Shown one piece after another: positions 17,403 to 26,066 of a stretch of DNA of 64,000 nucleotides; the stretch's first letter is position 1; each line of letters begins with the position of its first letter. The stretch is from Bradyrhizobium sp. 170 (GTDB lineage Bacteria > Pseudomonadota > Alphaproteobacteria > Rhizobiales > Xanthobacteraceae), in the NCBI RefSeq assembly GCF_023101085.1, contig NZ_CP064703.1, forward strand, positions 2,914,001-2,978,000, read 5' to 3'. The notes beneath the pieces were generated by a model that saw nothing but the letters and a program-made list of their open reading frames with translations, made no database searches and was not told the DNA's origin. The position numbers and the translations under genes are program-made.

Positions 17403-18140
17403 TTGCAAAAGAGAAACGCAACCGTGGCCGTGATCGGTGCCGGGGACTTTATCGGTGGCGAGATCGCAAAGAAGTTCGCCTCCGAAGGCTTCACGGTGTT
17501 TGCCGGGCGCCGTAACGGCGCCAAGCTCGAGCCGCTCGTCAAGGAGATCGAGAAGGCGGGAGGCGAAATTCACGCACGCTCTCTCGATGCACGCAAGGAA
17601 GAGGAGATCACTTCCTTTCTTAGCGACGCGGACAAACACGCTCCGCTGGAGGTCTGCATCTTCAACATCGGTGCCAACGTGAACTTCCCTATTTTGGATA
17701 CGACTGAACGCGTGTTCCGCAAGGTTTGGGAGATGGCCTGCTATTCCGGCTTTCTCGCTGGTCGCGAAGCGGCGCGGCTGATGCTTCCCCGCGGCAAAGG
17801 CAATATCTTCTTCACCGGCGCGACCGCGAGCCTTCGCGGTGGGACCGGATATGCGGCTTTCGCCAGCGCGAAGTTTGGACTGCGGGCCGTGGCACAGGCG
17901 ACCGCACGCGAGTTGGGTCCCAAGAACATTCACGTGGCGCATCTCATCATCGATTCCGGCGTCGATACCGAATGGGTGCGCCAGCGGCGGATCGAGGCGC
18001 TCGGCCCCAATGCGCTCGACGATCCCGATGCGCTGATGCCGCCGTCGTCGGTCGCGGAATCCTACTGGTTGCTCTATCAGCAGCCGCGCAGCGCATGGAC
18101 GTTCGAATTGGAAATCCGCCCCTTCGGCGAGAAGTGGTAG
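17403..18140 (+). CDS. Atypical SDR (SDR_c10-like) lacking catalytic Tyr (block A, plus strand)
   Basis: 245 residues, starting at TTG 17403 behind GGGAGA; the block B twin at 50319 keeps the same TTG and ribosome site. Motifs: AVIGAGDFIGGEIAKKF (nucleotide binding), FNIGANVNFPI, TGATASLRG with Ser143, then F153-ASA-K157, where Tyr is expected. Only about half a dozen residues differ from the twin, making it one of the best-conserved proteins between the blocks. It lies 14 bases after the ligase and 13 before the first acyl-CoA dehydrogenase, so it is embedded in the beta-oxidation operon. Confidence 0.87.
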   Translation: MQKRNATVAVIGAGDFIGGEIAKKFASEGFTVFAGRRNGAKLEPLVKEIEKAGGEIHARSLDARKEEEITSFLSDADKHAPLEVCIFNIGANVNFPILDTTERVFRKVWEMACYSGFLAGREAARLMLPRGKGNIFFTGATASLRGGTGYAAFASAKFGLRAVAQATARELGPKNIHVAHLIIDSGVDTEWVRQRRIEALGPNALDDPDALMPPSSVAESYWLLYQQPRSAWTFELEIRPFGEKW

Positions 18141-18153
18141 CGGGCCTCTCACG

Positions 18154-19335
18154 ATGGAACTCAATCTTTCCAGCGAGGACGCTGCGTTTCGCGACGAGGT
18201 GCGCGCTTTTATCGTGGAGAATTATCCGCAGGAAATGCGCGTTCCAAACCCCGAAACCGATTTGACCAAGGAGCAGTCGCTCCTCTGGCACCAGATCCTC
18301 CACAAGAAGGGCTGGATCGCGCCGCTCTGGCCCAAGGAGTACGGCGGCCCGGGCTGGTCGGTCACGCAGCGCTTCATCTTTGAACAGGAGACGTCACGGG
18401 CCGGGACGTTGCCGCCGCTCGCTTTCAGCGTCACCATGGTCGGCCCGGTCATCTACACCTTCGGCAATGATGCGCAGAAAAAAAAGTATTTGCCGCGAAT
18501 CCTCTCCGGCGAGGACTGGTGGTGCCAGGGTTATTCGGAGCCAGGCGCCGGTTCCGACCTGGCATCGGTCCGCACCAAGGCGGTGCGCGACGGCGATCAC
18601 TACGTCGTCAACGGCCACAAGACCTGGACGACGCTGGCCCAACATGCCGACTGGATCTTCTGCCTGGTGCGGACCGATTCTTCGGCAAAACCTCAGGCCG
18701 GCATCTCATTTCTGTTGATCGACATGAAATCGCCTGGAGTTACCGTGCGGCCGATCATTACCATCGACGGATCGCACGAGGTCAACGACGTCTTCCTCGA
18801 GGACGTGCGCGTGCCTGCCGAGAATTTGATCGGCGAGGAAAACAAGGGCTGGACTTACGCAAAGTTCCTGCTCGGCAACGAGCGCACCAGCATGGCCGGG
18901 ATCGGCCGGTCGACACGTTATCTCGCGCGTCTCAAGCAGATCGTGAAAACCGAAATCGGTGAGGACGATCCGGCGTTCGGCGAGTTTATCAAGGACATCG
19001 CGCGCGTCGAGCTCGATGTGCTCGCGCTGGAGGCGACCGAACTGCGCATCGTCGCCCAGATGTCGCGCGGCATCGATCCGGGACCGGCCGCGTCGCTGTT
19101 CAAAATCAGGGGTACCGAGATATTCCAGCGTATCACGGACCTGACTCATCAAGCGATCGGCAATTACGGTCTCGCGATCCGCGAGCACCCGATAAGCGCC
19201 AATCACTTCATGCCGGGACCGGACTATGGGCACACCACAACCGAAAAATATTTGAACTCCCGGAAGCTTAGCATCTACGGGGGATCGAACGAAATCCAGC
19301 GCAACATCATCGCGAAAGCGGTGCTCGGTCTCTGA
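18154..19335 (+). CDS. Acyl-CoA dehydrogenase, large partner (block A)
   Basis: 393 residues with the full FAD-dependent acyl-CoA dehydrogenase plan: N-terminal helices, the beta-domain signature WWCQGYSEPGAGSDLASV, and a C-terminal helical bundle ending HTTEKYLNSRKLSIYGGSNEIQRNIIAKAVLGL. It introduces the alpha-beta double bond. It is directly followed by a second, smaller dehydrogenase, as in PimC/PimD and ChsE4/ChsE5, where two different chains make one alpha2beta2 enzyme; I infer the same here. Twin at 51072. Confidence 0.93.
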   Translation: MELNLSSEDAAFRDEVRAFIVENYPQEMRVPNPETDLTKEQSLLWHQILHKKGWIAPLWPKEYGGPGWSVTQRFIFEQETSRAGTLPPLAFSVTMVGPVIYTFGNDAQKKKYLPRILSGEDWWCQGYSEPGAGSDLASVRTKAVRDGDHYVVNGHKTWTTLAQHADWIFCLVRTDSSAKPQAGISFLLIDMKSPGVTVRPIITIDGSHEVNDVFLEDVRVPAENLIGEENKGWTYAKFLLGNERTSMAGIGRSTRYLARLKQIVKTEIGEDDPAFGEFIKDIARVELDVLALEATELRIVAQMSRGIDPGPAASLFKIRGTEIFQRITDLTHQAIGNYGLAIREHPISANHFMPGPDYGHTTTEKYLNSRKLSIYGGSNEIQRNIIAKAVLGL

Positions 19336-19356
19336 CTACATCGCACGAGGCATCTA

Positions 19357-20487
19357 ATGGATATCCAGTTGACGGAAGAGCAGGAGTTGCTCCGTTCCAG
19401 CATTCAACGGTTTCTGCGCGAACAATACGATTTTGACGAACGCCGCAAGATCGTTGCGACGGACGAGGGCTGGAGCCGCAGGCACTGGAAATCCTTTGCC
19501 GAACTTGGGCTCTGCGCCGCGCCGTTCCAGGAAAGCTCCGGCGGCTTGGGTGGCGGCTCGCTTGCGACAATGATCGTGATGCAAGAGTTCGGTCGCAATC
19601 TTGTCGTTGAGCCGTATTTTGAGACGGTCGTGCTCGCCGGCGGCCTGATCGAAGACGTCGCCTCTCCCGAACAGCGCGAGGCGCTCCTGCCAAAGATCAT
19701 GGAGGGCGAAGCGATATGGACGCTGGCCTGGGCGGAGGGACGATCACGTTACGATTTTAACAACGTCACCACAACAGCTCGGCGTCAAGGTGATAAGTTT
19801 GTCCTGAGCGGAACGAAGGCGGCAGTGGTCGGTACGCCCTGGGCCGATAAGCTGATCGTATCGGCGCGGACGTCCGGCGGCCCTCGCGATCGCGACGGCG
19901 TGAGCCTTTTTGTCGTCGATCGCCATTCGGCCAATCTTCACTTGCAAGGCTTCAAGACCATCGATGGACGGCGGGCTGCCGAACTCACGTTGATGAACGT
20001 CGAGGTGCCGGCCGGCCAACTGCTTGGGCGCGAAGGCGGAGGCGTCGCGGCCCTTGAGGCCTGCCGCGACCGCGCCATAGCGGCGCTCTGCGCCGAAGCG
20101 GTCGGGGCGATGTCTGTGTTGAACTCAGCGACGCTTGAATACAGCAAAACGCGCAAGCAGTTTGGGGTAGCGCTTGGGACCTTTCAAGTATTGCAGCATC
20201 GCATGGTCGATATGTTCATCGCCCTTGAGGAGGCAATCTCTCTCACGCAGCATCTGAACCTCAGCCTCGTGGCCGGAGAGCCAAATGGATCGAAGCTGGC
20301 GTCCGGCGCGAAGTCCAAGGTTGGGTACGCGGCCAAATTTGTCGCAGAGCAGGCCGTGCAGCTGCATGGCGGAATGGGCATGAGCGATGAATTGAACGTT
20401 GGCCATTACTTCAAGCGGATAAGCTCCCTCAACGTCCAGTTCGGTGACCCCACCTATCATCTGATGCGGTACGCGCAACAGACTTGA
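19357..20487 (+). CDS. Acyl-CoA dehydrogenase, small partner (block A)
   Basis: 376 residues starting MDIQLTEEQELLRSSIQRFL. It has the helical N-domain, a beta-domain (IWTLAWAEGRSRYDFNNVTT) and a C-terminal QLHGGMGMSDELNVGHYFKR segment in place of the canonical GGTNEIQR ending of full-length dehydrogenases. This matches the second subunit of heteromeric enzymes. It lies 21 bases after its partner. Twin at 52275. Heteromeric dehydrogenases often act on bulky or ring-bearing CoA esters, which suits the neighbourhood but is only an inference. Confidence 0.92.
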   Translation: MDIQLTEEQELLRSSIQRFLREQYDFDERRKIVATDEGWSRRHWKSFAELGLCAAPFQESSGGLGGGSLATMIVMQEFGRNLVVEPYFETVVLAGGLIEDVASPEQREALLPKIMEGEAIWTLAWAEGRSRYDFNNVTTTARRQGDKFVLSGTKAAVVGTPWADKLIVSARTSGGPRDRDGVSLFVVDRHSANLHLQGFKTIDGRRAAELTLMNVEVPAGQLLGREGGGVAALEACRDRAIAALCAEAVGAMSVLNSATLEYSKTRKQFGVALGTFQVLQHRMVDMFIALEEAISLTQHLNLSLVAGEPNGSKLASGAKSKVGYAAKFVAEQAVQLHGGMGMSDELNVGHYFKRISSLNVQFGDPTYHLMRYAQQT

Positions 20488-20539
20488 ACTCTTTCCCGAC
20501 GCAGCCATCGACTGCTGCCCCCAAAAACTGAGGTAAATA

Positions 20540-21727
20540 ATGACCGAAGCCGTAATAGTCTCGACAGCTCGCACGCCCATTGGCAAGGCTTACAAGGGCG
20601 CCCTCAATAATACGGAAGGCGCGACACTGCTGGGTCATGCCATTTCTGCCGCGTTATCCCGTGCGAATGTCGCCGGAGCCGAGGTTGAGGACGTCGTGAT
20701 GGGCTGCGCCATGCAGCAAGGCACCACCGGCACCAACATTGCGCGTAAGGCGCTGTTGCGCGCAGGACTCCCGGTCAGCGTGGCCGGAACGACCATCGAC
20801 CGTCAATGCGCGTCCGGGATCCAGGCGATTGCGTTGGCTGCCCGCTCGGTCATTTTCGATGGCGTCGAGGTTGCCATCGGAGGCGGCGGCGAGTCGATCA
20901 GCTTGGTCCAGAACAACCAGTTCAACAGTTTTCATGCCGTCGATCCGGAACTGCTCGCGATGAAGGGAGATGCCTACATTGCAATGCTGGATACCGCCGA
21001 AGTCGTGGCGAAACGCTACGGTATCTCGCGCGAACGCCAGGACGAGTACAGCCTGGAAAGTCAGCGTCGGACGGCGGCTGCGCAGCAGGCCGGACGGTTC
21101 AACGACGAACTGGCGCCGATCAAGACCACCATGGCAATCACGGACAAGGCGACCGGTGCCGTCTCTTACCAGCAAGTGACGCTCTCAGTGGACGAGGGGC
21201 CACGTCCCGACACGACTGCCGAAGGTCTCGCAGGTGTCAAGCCAGCCAAGGGGCCGGGGTTCACTGTTACCGGGGGAAATGCCAGTCAGCTTTCGGACGG
21301 TGCGAGTGCTTCAGTGATCATGAGCGACAAGCTCGCGGCGCAAAAGGGGTTGAAGCCGCTGGGCATCTTCCGCGGCTTTGTCTCGGCTGGTTGTGAACCC
21401 GACGAGATGGGCGTTGGTCCGGTTTATGCCGTGCCCCGATTGCTCAAGCGACACGGACTCAAGGTCGACGACATCGACCTGTGGGAGTTGAACGAGGCAT
21501 TTGCGGTGCAGGTCATCCATTGCCGCGACAAGCTCGGGATCGACCCGGAAAAGCTCAACGTCAACGGCGGCTCGATCGCGGTCGGCCATCCCTACGGCAT
21601 GACCGGAGCGCGGCTGACCGGCCATGCCCTGATCGAGGGCCGCCGGCGCAAGGCCAAGTATGCTGTTGTAACCATGTGTATTGGCGGCGGCATGGGCGCC
21701 GCGGGCCTTATCGAAATCGTCCACTGA
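20540..21727 (+). CDS. Thiolase (acetyl-CoA acyltransferase), block A operon
   Basis: 395 residues. The nucleophile is C90 in DRQCASG. The His of NEAFAVQ, the [20 protein letters not shown] motif and the second Cys in [10 protein letters not shown] complete the active site. It cleaves 3-oxoacyl-CoA at the end of the beta-oxidation round started by the two dehydrogenases upstream. GAGG ribosome site. Twin at 53458. A short copy of its first codons survives at 4171. It differs in sequence from the AtoB-like thiolases at 38258 and 57704, so two thiolase types coexist. Confidence 0.93.
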   Translation: MTEAVIVSTARTPIGKAYKGALNNTEGATLLGHAISAALSRANVAGAEVEDVVMGCAMQQGTTGTNIARKALLRAGLPVSVAGTTIDRQCASGIQAIALAARSVIFDGVEVAIGGGGESISLVQNNQFNSFHAVDPELLAMKGDAYIAMLDTAEVVAKRYGISRERQDEYSLESQRRTAAAQQAGRFNDELAPIKTTMAITDKATGAVSYQQVTLSVDEGPRPDTTAEGLAGVKPAKGPGFTVTGGNASQLSDGASASVIMSDKLAAQKGLKPLGIFRGFVSAGCEPDEMGVGPVYAVPRLLKRHGLKVDDIDLWELNEAFAVQVIHCRDKLGIDPEKLNVNGGSIAVGHPYGMTGARLTGHALIEGRRRKAKYAVVTMCIGGGMGAAGLIEIVH

Positions 21728-21776
21728 CGAACAACGGGCCGGCAGGGCCCTACATTTTGTAATATTGGAGGTACGC

Positions 21777-22781
21777 GTGAAGACAGCAATTACTGAGATG
21801 TTTGGTATTGAGCATCCGATCATCCAAGGCGGAATGCACTATGTGGGGTTCGCCGAACTCGCGGCCGCGGTGTCGAATGCCGGCGGGCTCGGAGTGATTA
21901 CGGGCCTGACGCAGCGGACGCCGGAACTATTGGCCAAGGAGATCGCGCGTTGCCGCGATATGACGGACAAGCCGTTCGGCGTGAACCTGACCTTTCTGCC
22001 GACCTTCACGGCGCCGCCCTATCCTGAATACATCGCCGCTATCAGGGAGGGTGGCGTCAAGATCGTTGAAACCGCCGGGCGCAGCCCCGAACAGTACATG
22101 CCGGCCCTGAAGGCAGGTGGCATCAAAGTGATCCACAAATGCACCTCCGTCCGGCATTCGCTGAAGGCCGAGCAGATTGGCTGCGATGCCGTCAGCGTCG
22201 ACGGTTTTGAGTGCGGCGGTCATCCCGGCGAGGATGACATGCCCAACATGATTCTGCTGCCACGTGCAGCCGAGGAGCTGAAAATACCGTTCGTTGCCTC
22301 CGGCGGCATGGCGGACGCCCGCAGCCTAGTTGCGGCGCTGGCGATGGGGGCTGCCGGCATGAACATGGGCACCCGCTTTATCGCCACCAAGGAAGCGCCG
22401 GTGCACGAGAACGTTAAGAATGCGCTGGTCAAGGCCTCGGAACTTGACACGCGTCTGGTCATGCGCGCGCTCCGGAATACCGAGCGGGTATTGAACAACA
22501 AGGGCGTCGAGCACTTGCTCGAGGTCGAGCGCGAGAAAGGCAAAGGCCTGAAGATCGACGATATCCACGAGCAAGTGGCGGGCGTCTATCCCAAGGTGAT
22601 GATCGACGGCGATATGGACGCCGGTGCGTGGAGCTGCGGCATGGTCGTTGGGCTCATTAACGACGTTCCGACGGTGAAGGAACTGGTCGACCGCATCATG
22701 GCGGATGCCGAGCGGCTGATCAGGGGCCGGCTTACGGGGTTCCTCGACGCCGATAGCAAGGAAGCCCTGAAGGTCGCGTGA
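21777..22781 (+). CDS. Nitronate monooxygenase / FabK-like flavoprotein (block A)
   Basis: 334 residues, GTG start with GGAGG five bases upstream (same in twin at 54699). TIM-barrel FMN protein of the 2-nitropropane dioxygenase/enoyl-ACP reductase II family: IEHPIIQGGMHYVGFAELAAAVSNAGGLGVIT, FGVNLTF, DGFECGGHPGEDD, VASGGMADARS and GAAGMNMGTRF. Members oxidise nitronates or reduce enoyl thioesters. In a CoA-ester operon, a role in reducing or oxidising an unsaturated CoA intermediate seems as likely as nitronate oxidation. It follows the thiolase by 49 bases. Confidence 0.87.
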   Translation: MKTAITEMFGIEHPIIQGGMHYVGFAELAAAVSNAGGLGVITGLTQRTPELLAKEIARCRDMTDKPFGVNLTFLPTFTAPPYPEYIAAIREGGVKIVETAGRSPEQYMPALKAGGIKVIHKCTSVRHSLKAEQIGCDAVSVDGFECGGHPGEDDMPNMILLPRAAEELKIPFVASGGMADARSLVAALAMGAAGMNMGTRFIATKEAPVHENVKNALVKASELDTRLVMRALRNTERVLNNKGVEHLLEVEREKGKGLKIDDIHEQVAGVYPKVMIDGDMDAGAWSCGMVVGLINDVPTVKELVDRIMADAERLIRGRLTGFLDADSKEALKVA

Positions 22782-22803
22782 AATCGCGACGGGAGTGGCG
22801 CAC

Positions 22804-23631
22804 ATGGCAAAAGATCGGATCGAGGTCGATACCGGCACCGGCGAGTTGCTGTGTGAGATCCGGGACGGCGTGGCGCTCATCACGTTGAACCGACCCGAGG
22901 CGCGCAACGCCTTGTCCGATCAACTGACCCCGGCGCTGCGGCGCATGATCAGGCAGTGCGGCGACGATTTCGACGTCCGCGCTTTGCTCATTACCGGTGC
23001 CGGGGCCGCATTTTGCGCCGGCGGTGACGTCAAGGGCATGGGGAGCAATGCGGCCAAGGGCGAAACGCCGATCGATGAGCGGATCGCCGACTTGCGTATC
23101 AAGCAGCGCACCCTCACGGGGGCGTTGGTCGGATTGCGAAAGCCGACGATTGCCGCGCTTCCCGGGCCTGCGGCGGGCGCAGGGCTTGCGCTCGCGCTCG
23201 CCTGCGACATTAGAATCGCCGCCGAATCGGCTGTGATGACCACGGGATATGCCCGCATCGGGTTGACGGGAGACTACGGCATCGCCTGGCTGCTGACCCG
23301 GCTGGTCGGAACGTCCCGGGCACGCGAGTTAATGTTTCTGTCGGAGCGGATCGACGCGCGCCGCTGCGAAACCCTGGGGCTCGTCAATCGGGTGGTAGCC
23401 GACGCCGAGCTTCGCGAGGTTGCATTTGCGCTTGCAAGGTCGCTGGCCGAAGGCCCCTTGCAAGCTTACGCCGGCATGAAGGACAACCTTGACCATGCCC
23501 TGACAGCCGACCTTCTGGATTCGTTGGATCAGGAAGCGGAATACATGGTCCGCTCCTCGCGGACGACGGACCATAAGGAGGCGGTGCGAGCCTTTATTGA
23601 CAAGCGCAAGGCCGTATTTGTCAGGCAATAG
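22804..23631 (+). CDS. Crotonase family protein without the hydratase glutamates (block A)
   Basis: 275 residues. Crotonase fold with the oxyanion-hole stretch FCAGGDVKGMG. The first hydratase Glu position reads GAGLALALACD and the second reads TGYARIGLTGDYGIAWL, so both Glu are absent and an Asp (LTGDYG) may act instead. That pattern fits isomerase, ring-opening or other non-hydratase crotonases. ATG 22804 is chosen over GTG 22795 for GGGAG spacing. Paralogue at 62850. It ends the block A operon. Confidence 0.87.
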   Translation: MAKDRIEVDTGTGELLCEIRDGVALITLNRPEARNALSDQLTPALRRMIRQCGDDFDVRALLITGAGAAFCAGGDVKGMGSNAAKGETPIDERIADLRIKQRTLTGALVGLRKPTIAALPGPAAGAGLALALACDIRIAAESAVMTTGYARIGLTGDYGIAWLLTRLVGTSRARELMFLSERIDARRCETLGLVNRVVADAELREVAFALARSLAEGPLQAYAGMKDNLDHALTADLLDSLDQEAEYMVRSSRTTDHKEAVRAFIDKRKAVFVRQ

Positions 23632-23708
23632 CCTGCGTTCGGGTTCGACGTCAGCCTCGCTCCTCGTCAACACGCAGATCAAGGTGCTCTTCTGTGCGAA
23701 TTGGTTGG

Positions 23709-23731
23709 TATATATGACGATAATAATCTAA
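23709..23731. promoter_or_regulatory. Candidate TetR operator upstream of the TetR gene
   Basis: TATATGACGATAATAATCTA is close to the sequences at 39484 and 58931, each upstream of a thiolase gene and, at 58931, also of the paralogous TetR gene. The shared core is ATATGAYGATAATNAT. The match at all three places suggests a common repressor, with autoregulation here. Confidence 0.6.
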
Positions 23732-23766
23732 TGTGAGCCTGATTTTGGGAATTCCTGGAGCAGACG

Positions 23767-24381
23767 ATGCGTTACTCCAAAGACCATGGGCAACAGACCC
23801 GCAGGCGGATCGTCGAGAATGCTTCCTATGGGTTGCGTGAGAACGGTGCCGACGGTTTAAGTGTGGTCGACTTGATGAAGCTCGTCGATCTGACACATGG
23901 CAGCTTCTATGCCTACTTCAAGTCCCGCGACGCTTTGGTCGTTGAGGCACTCGCCTTGGCCATGGATCGAACCGTCGTCCATTGGCTGGATCTCACGGAG
24001 GGATTGCCCGCGGAGAAAGGATTCGACGCAGTCGTCGAGTCCTATCTGAGCCCCCGCCATCGCAACAATGCGGCACGCGGTTGTGCGCTTCCGGCTTTAG
24101 CCGCGGATATCGGACGTTCAGGCCCGGAGGCGCGGCGTACCTTTGCTGGCAGGCTCGAGAAAATGATCGATGTCATCGCCCGTTTGATCCCGAGGAGATC
24201 GTCAACGGATGCGCGGCAGGCCGCAGCCGGCGCAATCGCGACCATGGTCGGCTCCATCGTGCTTGCGCGTGCGGCCGGCGACAGGCAGCTGTCTGACGCC
24301 CTTCTGAAGGCCGGTCGGCAGGCCCTGCGCAATCAGACAGCAAGCGCCAGCGCGGAAGCGAGTGCAGTAGACCAGATCTGA
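23767..24381 (+). CDS. TetR/AcrR family regulator (block A)
   Basis: 204 residues. HTH at about 10-55 (RRRIVENASYGLRENGADGLS, VDLMKLVDLTHGSFYAYFKSRDAL). The ligand domain contains RGCALPALAADIGRSGPEAR and ends AGAIATMVGSIVLARAAGD. Paralogue of the TetR at 59075 (shared MRY start and IVENASYGLR). GGAG ribosome site. It lies between two crotonase genes. Probable target: the ATATGAYGATAAT sites upstream of itself and of the thiolases. Confidence 0.9.
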   Translation: MRYSKDHGQQTRRRIVENASYGLRENGADGLSVVDLMKLVDLTHGSFYAYFKSRDALVVEALALAMDRTVVHWLDLTEGLPAEKGFDAVVESYLSPRHRNNAARGCALPALAADIGRSGPEARRTFAGRLEKMIDVIARLIPRRSSTDARQAAAGAIATMVGSIVLARAAGDRQLSDALLKAGRQALRNQTASASAEASAVDQI

Positions 24382-24399
24382 ATTCGAGAGGAGGCGACC

Positions 24400-25176
24400 G
24401 TGACTGAACACGTGAAAACCGAAGTGGCCGCGGGCATCATGACATTGACGTTGAGCCGCGCCGACAAGAAGAATGCTCTGAGCAACGCCATGTACAGTGC
24501 CATGTCCGATGGGCTGGAGCGGGCGGAGCAGGACCCGGCCATACGCGTCGTACTGTTCCAGGCAGACGGCGACAGCTTTACGGCCGGAAACGATCTCGCG
24601 GATTTCAGTGCCCAAGCCAATGGCAAGGACGCGGGTGAAAGCCAGGCCTTCCGGTTCATCAACAATCTCGGCAAGGCAACCCGCCCGCTTATCGCCGCAG
24701 TCCAAGGCAATGCGGTGGGCGTCGGCACCACGATGCTATTGCATTGCGATCTTGTTTTTCTTGCCGACACCGCGAGGTTGATGACGCCGTTCGTGAACCT
24801 GGCGCTGGTTCCAGAGGCGGCCTCGAGCTGGTTGCTGCCTGCGCGGATCGGGCACGTCCGCGCGTACGCGATGTTTGCGCTGGGCGAGCCACTCGATGCC
24901 AGCGCCGCATTGACCTGTGGTTTGGCCAATGCCGTGGTGCCGGCCGCAGAGTTGCGAGCCAGGGCTTGGCAAGCCGCTGAAGCTCTGACCCAGCGGCCCG
25001 CGGGCTCGCTCAGCCACACCAAGGCTCTCATGCGCGACATGGAGAGGATCACCGCGCAAATGAGCCGTGAAAGCGCCCTGTTCCGCGAGCGATTGCAGAC
25101 CGGAGAAGCGCGCGAGGCGTTCGCGGCGTTTGCCGAACGTCGTAAGCCGGACTTTTCGAAACTAACGGTTGGCTGA
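24400..25176 (+). CDS. Enoyl-CoA isomerase-type crotonase
   Basis: 258 residues, GTG start behind GAGGAGG. Crotonase fold: oxyanion stretch FTAGNDLADFS, GNAVGVGTTMLLHCDLVFLA, then FVNLALVPEAASSWLLPARIG. The single Glu in LVPEAASS with no Glu at the first hydratase position is the pattern of delta3,delta2-enoyl-CoA isomerases and PaaG-like enzymes. It would shift double bonds so that beta-oxidation can continue. It lies 18 bases after TetR, likely co-transcribed. No copy of it is seen in block B. Confidence 0.87.
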   Translation: MTEHVKTEVAAGIMTLTLSRADKKNALSNAMYSAMSDGLERAEQDPAIRVVLFQADGDSFTAGNDLADFSAQANGKDAGESQAFRFINNLGKATRPLIAAVQGNAVGVGTTMLLHCDLVFLADTARLMTPFVNLALVPEAASSWLLPARIGHVRAYAMFALGEPLDASAALTCGLANAVVPAAELRARAWQAAEALTQRPAGSLSHTKALMRDMERITAQMSRESALFRERLQTGEAREAFAAFAERRKPDFSKLTVG

Positions 25177-25263
25177 CACGCTGCAACGGATGCGGCGAAG
25201 GGAAAGCTCAACGTGAGAATCGCGATCCGTTAGGATCGACTGTCATTCGGGAGGCGTCTCAGC

Positions 25264-25915
25264 GTGGATACCGAAAACGTTCACTACTACGAGCCATCCA
25301 AGGGGCATGGACTTCGACATAACCCTTCAACGCGATCATTGCGCCCCGTCCCATTGGCTGGATTTCGTCGCGAAACGCGAAGGGGCAACTCAACCTTGCA
25401 CCCTACAGCTTTTTCAATGCGTTCAATTATGACCCGCCGATCCTGGGCTTTGCATCCATTTCCTGGAAAGACAGCGTCCAGAACGTGTCGGAGACGCGCG
25501 AGTTCGTCTGGAACCTGGTGACCAGGGAATTGGGCGAACAGATGAACAAGACGGCGGCTCCGCTGGCACACGGTGTAAGTGAATTCGAAAGCGCAGGATT
25601 GACGGCGGCGCCCAGCCGCCATGTCAGCGTCCCGCGGGTGCGCGAAAGCCGCGCGGCGATGGAATGCAAGGTTACCGAGGTCGTCCAGTTCAAGAACTGG
25701 AAGGGCGAGACGGTCCAGGGATGGCTTGTTCTCGGCGAGGTCGTCGCGGTTTACATCGACAAAACCCTCATCAAGGACGGCGTTTATCAGACCGCGCTCG
25801 CCAACCCGATCCTTCGAGCTGGACGGGGCGGGATTACGTCGAAGTAACTGAGGACCGAATGTTCGAAATGGATCGCCCGCGCGGCAGCAGCCATCCTTCT
25901 TTCCATGGCTCCTAG
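25264..25915 (+). pseudogene. Flavin reductase-domain protein, frameshifted (block A)
   Basis: A broken copy of the intact 217-residue gene at 55740. It starts MDTENVHYYEPSKGHGLRHNP in frame 1. One base is missing near 25326 (AACCCTTC against AATCCATTC), shifting to the frame that reads VSETREFVWNLV and onward. Near 25831 one base is missing in a G-run (GGGCGGGAT), giving an early stop at the TAA of GTCGAAGTAA. The true end, DRMFEMDRPRGSSHPSFHGS, is in the third frame with TAG at 25913. Both indels are in short homopolymers, so an assembly error must be excluded. If real, block A makes no such protein. Confidence 0.85.
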
Positions 25916-25990
25916 GTAACTCAGCGCTCCTTCGAGCGGGTCGCATGACGTATCAGACGTCTTTCCGAGCGAATCCTGCTTCGTGAGATC

Positions 25991-26013
25991 ATAGCTTGCA
26001 AAATGCAAGTTAT
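25991..26013. promoter_or_regulatory. CTTGCA-AAA-TGCAAG palindrome upstream of the FAH-family gene
   Basis: ATAGCTTGCA-AAA-TGCAAGTTAT is a palindrome over 23 bases with one inner mismatch pair. The same CTTGCAAAATGCAAG core occurs at 27074-27088 before the next gene. Two copies at consecutive gene starts indicate a dedicated operator. The binder is not identified; the HxlR gene at 29304 is the closest unassigned regulator. Confidence 0.72.
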
Positions 26014-26066
26014 GATTTATGCTGCCGTGGTTAGGATAAGGGATCATCTGGCTTGGGAGGCGCGCC

